Positions 15,541 to 17,710 of a stretch of 17,710 nucleotides of DNA are shown here, piece by piece. The notes below the pieces were generated by a model, which did no database searches, had not been told where the DNA came from, and was given only the letters and a program-made list of their open reading frames with translations. Made by a program: the position numbers and the translations under genes. The stretch lies in contig JAFGPH010000540.1 in NCBI GenBank assembly GCA_016926135.1, forward strand, positions 1 through 17,710, read 5' to 3'. Source of the DNA: Deltaproteobacteria bacterium (lineage in GTDB: Bacteria; Desulfobacterota; DSM-4660; Desulfatiglandales; HGW-15). How positions within the stretch are numbered: the first letter of the stretch is position 1; each line of letters begins with the position of its first letter.

Positions 15541-15694
15541 GGAAAAAGACCTACCCCATTTCTGCCCCACCTTGTTGCTGCATCTGCTAGCCGGGATCGA
15601 CTTTACCCCCTGGGCTCCCGATGGTAGGATAAACCGTGATTTTGACTACATCGTCTCCGAGTGGACGAAGTGGCAGGAGCGAAGAGATGGATAA
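15541..15694 (+). pseudogene. Unrecognised ORF remnant overlapping the DUF2442 gene
   Basis: A frame open from about 15434 to the stop at 15692-15694 overlaps vapC at its start. The part after vapC encodes about 50 residues with a plausible protein-like end (DGRINRDFDYIVSEWTKWQE). Its stop is nested in the DUF2442 start as ATGGATAA (15687-15694), the same kind of 8-bp overlap seen in the third toxin-antitoxin pair (GTGGATAA). I see no start with a ribosome site and no family I can name. DUF2442 genes often follow a DUF4160 gene, but the hallmark N-terminal histidine motif of DUF4160 is absent. It is possibly the tail of a gene cut off when vapBC 1 arrived, or just chance coding. Confidence 0.3.
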
Positions 15695-16157
15695 GGCCCA
15701 CGAGGTAGGAGAGGTTTCTTTTCGCGGAATCACCATGCTTCTGCATGTCGACGGAAGGGATTACGAGGTAGACATTTCCTCTCAATCGCCACGATTGGCC
15801 TCCGCCACCCCTGAGCAGCGGCAAAACTTCGTCGTGTCCCCGAGTGAATACGGCATACACTGGCCGGATCTTGATGAAGATCTCTCGGTGGATGGTCTGA
15901 TTGGGATCAAGCAAAGACATCCTCTGGAAAGGACCGCAAGGGAAGTCGTAGACAGGAATTCCATGCAGGCGACCACCGGTAGGCTTCCCCATTGCCTGTT
16001 CACGGGAGAACGACAAAGGCTTTTCCGCCAGACAGTCGATAGATCCCAAAGCCCTTTCTGTCAAATGTTGCAATGTTGTGGATCGAGAGATCCTGAGCCA
16101 GGCACACAAGGGTGGCGTCAGCGAAATCCATGGGAAGGTCTGCGTACTTTTTCATGA
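15687..16157 (+). CDS. DUF2442 protein with abnormal C-terminal extension (possible frameshift)
   Basis: Residues 1-74 match the DUF2442 pattern: VDGRDYEVDI, then RLASATPEQRQNF, then SPSEYGIHWPDLDEDLSVDGLIG. This small family is often found in putative toxin-antitoxin pairs; function is unproven. ATG 15687 has AGGAG 7-8 bases upstream. The family normally ends near residue 75-85, but this frame runs to residue 156. Its last ~158 bp are antisense to the minus-strand vapC and look like non-protein sequence. Removing one G from GGG at 15940-15942 would bring a TAG at 15949-15951 into frame, ending the protein after about 86 residues. The first 260 bp are therefore the trustworthy part. Confidence 0.7.
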   Translation: MDKAHEVGEVSFRGITMLLHVDGRDYEVDISSQSPRLASATPEQRQNFVVSPSEYGIHWPDLDEDLSVDGLIGIKQRHPLERTAREVVDRNSMQATTGRLPHCLFTGERQRLFRQTVDRSQSPFCQMLQCCGSRDPEPGTQGWRQRNPWEGLRTFS

Positions 16158-16407
16158 GTCGCTTGACGGCCCCGAGACTCTCGATGCTTGCAGGCACTAG
16201 GTCGATAGCCCCTTCCAGGACAAAATCCATAGCTGCGGCTTGGGCCTGATGAGAAAAATTCAGTAGGTAGAGGACCTCGGTTAGCACAGCCTCGGTAGAG
16301 AGGATTTGTCCTTTGAAAGTCTCAAACCACTGGACGCTCTCCCCGTGGCTCGCCTCACTCCGGTCGATCAATGCCACCCAGGGACCTGTATCCATCAACA
16401 CCCTCAT
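16000..16407 (-). CDS. vapC: PIN-domain ribonuclease toxin VapC (module 2)
   Basis: 135-residue PIN domain with Asp6 (VLMDTGPWV), Glu44 (VLTEVLYLL), Asp94/Asp97 (MDFADATLV) and Asp116 (IATFDRKGF), so catalytically intact. It differs clearly from the other two toxins in this window, so it is not a recent duplicate. The ATG overlaps the antitoxin stop as ATGA (16404-16407). It is convergent with the DUF2442 gene, whose extended frame runs into its 3' end. Confidence 0.92.
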   Translation of the reverse strand: MRVLMDTGPWVALIDRSEASHGESVQWFETFKGQILSTEAVLTEVLYLLNFSHQAQAAAMDFVLEGAIDLVPASIESLGAVKRLMKKYADLPMDFADATLVCLAQDLSIHNIATFDRKGFGIYRLSGGKAFVVLP

Positions 16408-16658
16408 GGGCGGCTTCCCCGGATCTTTCTTATCAGATGATTCCGGTGCCTGCTTCCCAGGTCGGGAATGCCACTTTTCCCGATTCCGACCAGATGCCTT
16501 ACCCTTTCAAAAGGGGTGCGTTCCTGATCTGGCGCGTCTTCCTCGGTAAGCTGGCGAAGAGCCAACCGGACGACATCCGACTTTTTTAAACCCATTCGCT
16601 TGGAAAGGGCCTCGATCTTTTCCCCGATCTCGTCGGGTATCCTGACGGTTATCTGCAT
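16404..16658 (-). CDS. vapB: Ribbon-helix-helix antitoxin VapB (module 2)
   Basis: 84 residues. MQITVRIPDEIGEKIEALSKRMGLKKSDVVRLAL is a textbook MetJ/Arc-type ribbon-helix-helix start; the C-terminal half (about 45-84) is polar and likely binds the toxin. A strong ribosome site AAGGAGAT (16666-16673 on the complementary strand) lies 7 bases before the ATG at 16658. It is translated together with vapC 2. Confidence 0.9.
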   Translation of the reverse strand: MQITVRIPDEIGEKIEALSKRMGLKKSDVVRLALRQLTEEDAPDQERTPFERVRHLVGIGKSGIPDLGSRHRNHLIRKIRGSRP

Positions 16659-16691
16659 GATGATGATCTCCTTTGCAGTCTTTTAGAGTGC

Positions 16692-16720
16692 ATTATGGTC
16701 GGTTCCGCAGGTGTGGTCAA
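16692..16720 (-). promoter_or_regulatory. Promoter of module 2 with overlapping inverted repeat
   Basis: On the minus strand TTGACC (16715-16720), 17-bp spacer, CATAAT (16692-16697), 5 of 6 matches at both boxes. An inverted repeat TTCCGCAGG (16703-16711) / CCTGCGAAA (16724-16732), 8 of 9 paired, surrounds the -35. It is the likely VapBC operator. Confidence 0.75.
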
Positions 16721-16785
16721 CCCCCTGCGAAACACCCGACCGCGACGGAAAGGACACCTCCACAAAACAGCCTTGAGTGTGCCAG

Positions 16786-16817
16786 TTGACAAATTTGGGG
16801 TCCTCTTGTAGCATAAT
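16786..16817 (+). promoter_or_regulatory. Candidate promoter of module 3
   Basis: Perfect -35 TTGACA (16786-16791). The -10 is either TAGCAT (16809-16814, 17-bp spacing, 4 of 6) or CATAAT (16812-16817, 20-bp spacing, 5 of 6). It diverges from the module 2 promoter about 65 bp away. Confidence 0.6.
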
Positions 16818-16847
16818 GGTAAAATATTTCTTAGAAGGGGTTACCAT
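16816..16847 (+). repeat. Inverted repeat enclosing the ribosome site of the AbrB-type antitoxin
   Basis: ATGGTAA (16816-16822) and TTACCAT (16841-16847) are perfect inverted copies. The right arm includes the first two bases of the start codon, and AGAAGGGG (the ribosome site) lies between the arms. It could be an operator bound by the AbrB-type antitoxin, or an mRNA stem affecting initiation. Confidence 0.45.
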
Positions 16848-17085
16848 GACAGTCGTTAAGGCTACTATCAAGGGGCAGGTTGTAATACCAGCAAGGTTAA
16901 GAAAGAAATACGGGATCGCCAAGGGGACCAGGGTGAGCATTTCCGAGGGTCGTGACGGGGGAGTCATCCTCCTCAGACCCCTTCCAGATGACCCCATCAC
17001 AGCGTCTAAAGGGATGCTCAAGGGGGAGACGTCCATCCTGAAAGCGCTTCTCAAGGACCGCAAGGAGGAGGCTAAGCGTGGATAA
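16846..17085 (+). CDS. AbrB/MazE-type antitoxin (SpoVT-AbrB swapped-hairpin family)
   Basis: 79 residues. The N-terminus, MTVVKATIKGQVVIPARLRKKYGI followed by KGTRVSI, is the classic AbrB swapped-hairpin DNA-binding domain; the C-terminal half (about 45-79) is charged and should bind the toxin. ATG 16846 is preceded by AGAAGGGG with 5-base spacing; upstream in-frame ATGs lie in the promoter. The 3' end overlaps the toxin start by 8 bp (GTGGATAA, 17078-17085). Confidence 0.9.
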   Translation: MTVVKATIKGQVVIPARLRKKYGIAKGTRVSISEGRDGGVILLRPLPDDPITASKGMLKGETSILKALLKDRKEEAKRG

Positions 17086-17482
17086 GGGCTACGTCTTGGA
17101 CAGCTATGCCATCATGGCCCACTTCGAACAGGAACCGGGGGCCGAAAGGGTCGAGAAACTGCTGAAGGCAGCCCGTGCAGGGAAGACTGCCCTATACCTC
17201 TGCGCCGTAAACCTGGGTGAAATCTATTACAGCGTCCTTCGAGAGCGGGGCGCTGGCAAGGCCGACGAGACGTTGGCGATCCTTGAGCAGTTTCCAATAT
17301 CGATTGTGAATGCAGACAAGGTCCTCGCCGTGATTGCCGGAACACTCAAGGCATCCCATCCAATCGCATACGCCGATTGCTTTGCCGCTGCCCTCGCCGT
17401 TCAACTGAATACAAGGGTCGTGACCGGTGATCCCGAGTTCAAGAAGCTTGAAAACCAGGTGAGAGTGGAATGGCTGGTTTGA
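17078..17482 (+). CDS. vapC: PIN-domain ribonuclease toxin VapC (module 3)
   Basis: 134-residue PIN domain: Asp8 (YVLDSYAIM), Glu48 (VNLGEIYYS), Asp100 (IAYADCFAAA) and Asp118 (VVTGDPEF) make a full acidic site. It starts with GTG, supported by the strong ribosome site AAGGAGGAGG six bases before it, inside the antitoxin gene. Pairing of a PIN toxin with an AbrB-type antitoxin is an established VapBC subtype. Confidence 0.93.
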   Translation: MDKGYVLDSYAIMAHFEQEPGAERVEKLLKAARAGKTALYLCAVNLGEIYYSVLRERGAGKADETLAILEQFPISIVNADKVLAVIAGTLKASHPIAYADCFAAALAVQLNTRVVTGDPEFKKLENQVRVEWLV

Positions 17483-17559
17483 TCGTGGCCTTCCGCCTAC
17501 CCGGATGAGCCCCTGCCACACCCGGACGACTTCAGCGAAGCTTTCACAGTCAAGACCGG

Positions 17560-17587
17560 AATGCCTGACCCAAATTGGTCAGGCATT
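17560..17587. terminator. Perfect hairpin downstream of module 3
   Basis: AATGCCTGACC (17560-17570) and GGTCAGGCATT (17577-17587) pair over 11 bp with a 6-base loop. Only a short mixed T tract (TTTGATCTTCT) follows on the plus strand, so termination may be weak. It could instead be a regulator site for a gene to the right. The rest of 17483-17710 shows no gene I can support. Confidence 0.5.
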
Positions 17588-17710
17588 TGATCTTCTAATG
17601 GGCGGGACGACCCCCGTACAGATATACCTGTTGCGGGAACAAGAAAGGCGCCGCAGATGGGCGCCCCGTTGTCTGCTGAAGAGTGGTCGGGACGACTGGA
17701 TTTGAAGCAG

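Noticed and set aside
15603..16109. 168-codon minus-strand open frame
   Set aside because: Shadow of DUF2442 and the vapC 2 end; no ribosome site and no recognisable motif.
17505..17705. 66-codon open frame at the right end
   Set aside because: It spans the perfect hairpin, lacks a ribosome site and shows no protein-like pattern.
1..17710. Search for tRNA, rRNA, insertion sequences, CRISPR and phage attachment sites
   Set aside because: No cloverleaf, transposase motif, terminal repeat pair or regularly spaced repeat array was seen by eye.

Overview
The window reads as a stretch of a free-living Gram-negative chromosome of moderately high GC. A Desulfobacterota (deltaproteobacterium-like) relative is my best guess. 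This rests on gene order, a MurE carrying the meso-diaminopimelate motif DNPR, and a FtsI with a C-terminal PASTA domain; no rRNA or other firm marker is present. Coding density is high and most neighbouring genes touch or overlap by 4 bp.

Region 1 (1-9735, minus strand) is the start of a division and cell-wall (dcw) cluster. In transcription order it holds mraZ, rsmH, ftsL, ftsI, murE, murF, a stand-alone response regulator, mraY and murD; murD is cut by the left window edge. Junctions are mostly ATGA/TTGA overlaps or gaps of a few bases, so this is probably one operon from a promoter at about 9678-9706. Just downstream of that promoter lie four 10-bp direct repeats with an AAGTG core, which look like an MraZ autoregulatory operator. 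The unusual element is the CheY-like receiver protein between murF and mraY.

Region 2 (about 9740-10420) holds a small three-helix membrane protein gene on the minus strand, an intergenic inverted repeat between it and mraZ, and a 17-bp perfect palindrome upstream of the next gene.

Region 3 (10421-14629, plus strand) is a protein-quality group. An Hsp20 chaperone is followed by a Lon-family ATP-dependent protease with a Ser667/Lys710 dyad. Two more genes are joined to the protease by ATGA overlaps: a cysteine-cluster (YkgJ-like) protein and a SAM-dependent methyltransferase.

Region 4 (14828-17482) is a toxin-antitoxin patch. It has three separate PIN-toxin (VapC) modules: ribbon-helix-helix/VapC on plus, ribbon-helix-helix/VapC on minus, and AbrB-type/VapC on plus. 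Each has its own candidate promoter. Between the first two lies a DUF2442 gene whose normal end appears lost, preceded by an unrecognised ORF remnant. The last ~230 bases hold no gene I can support, only a perfect 11-bp hairpin.
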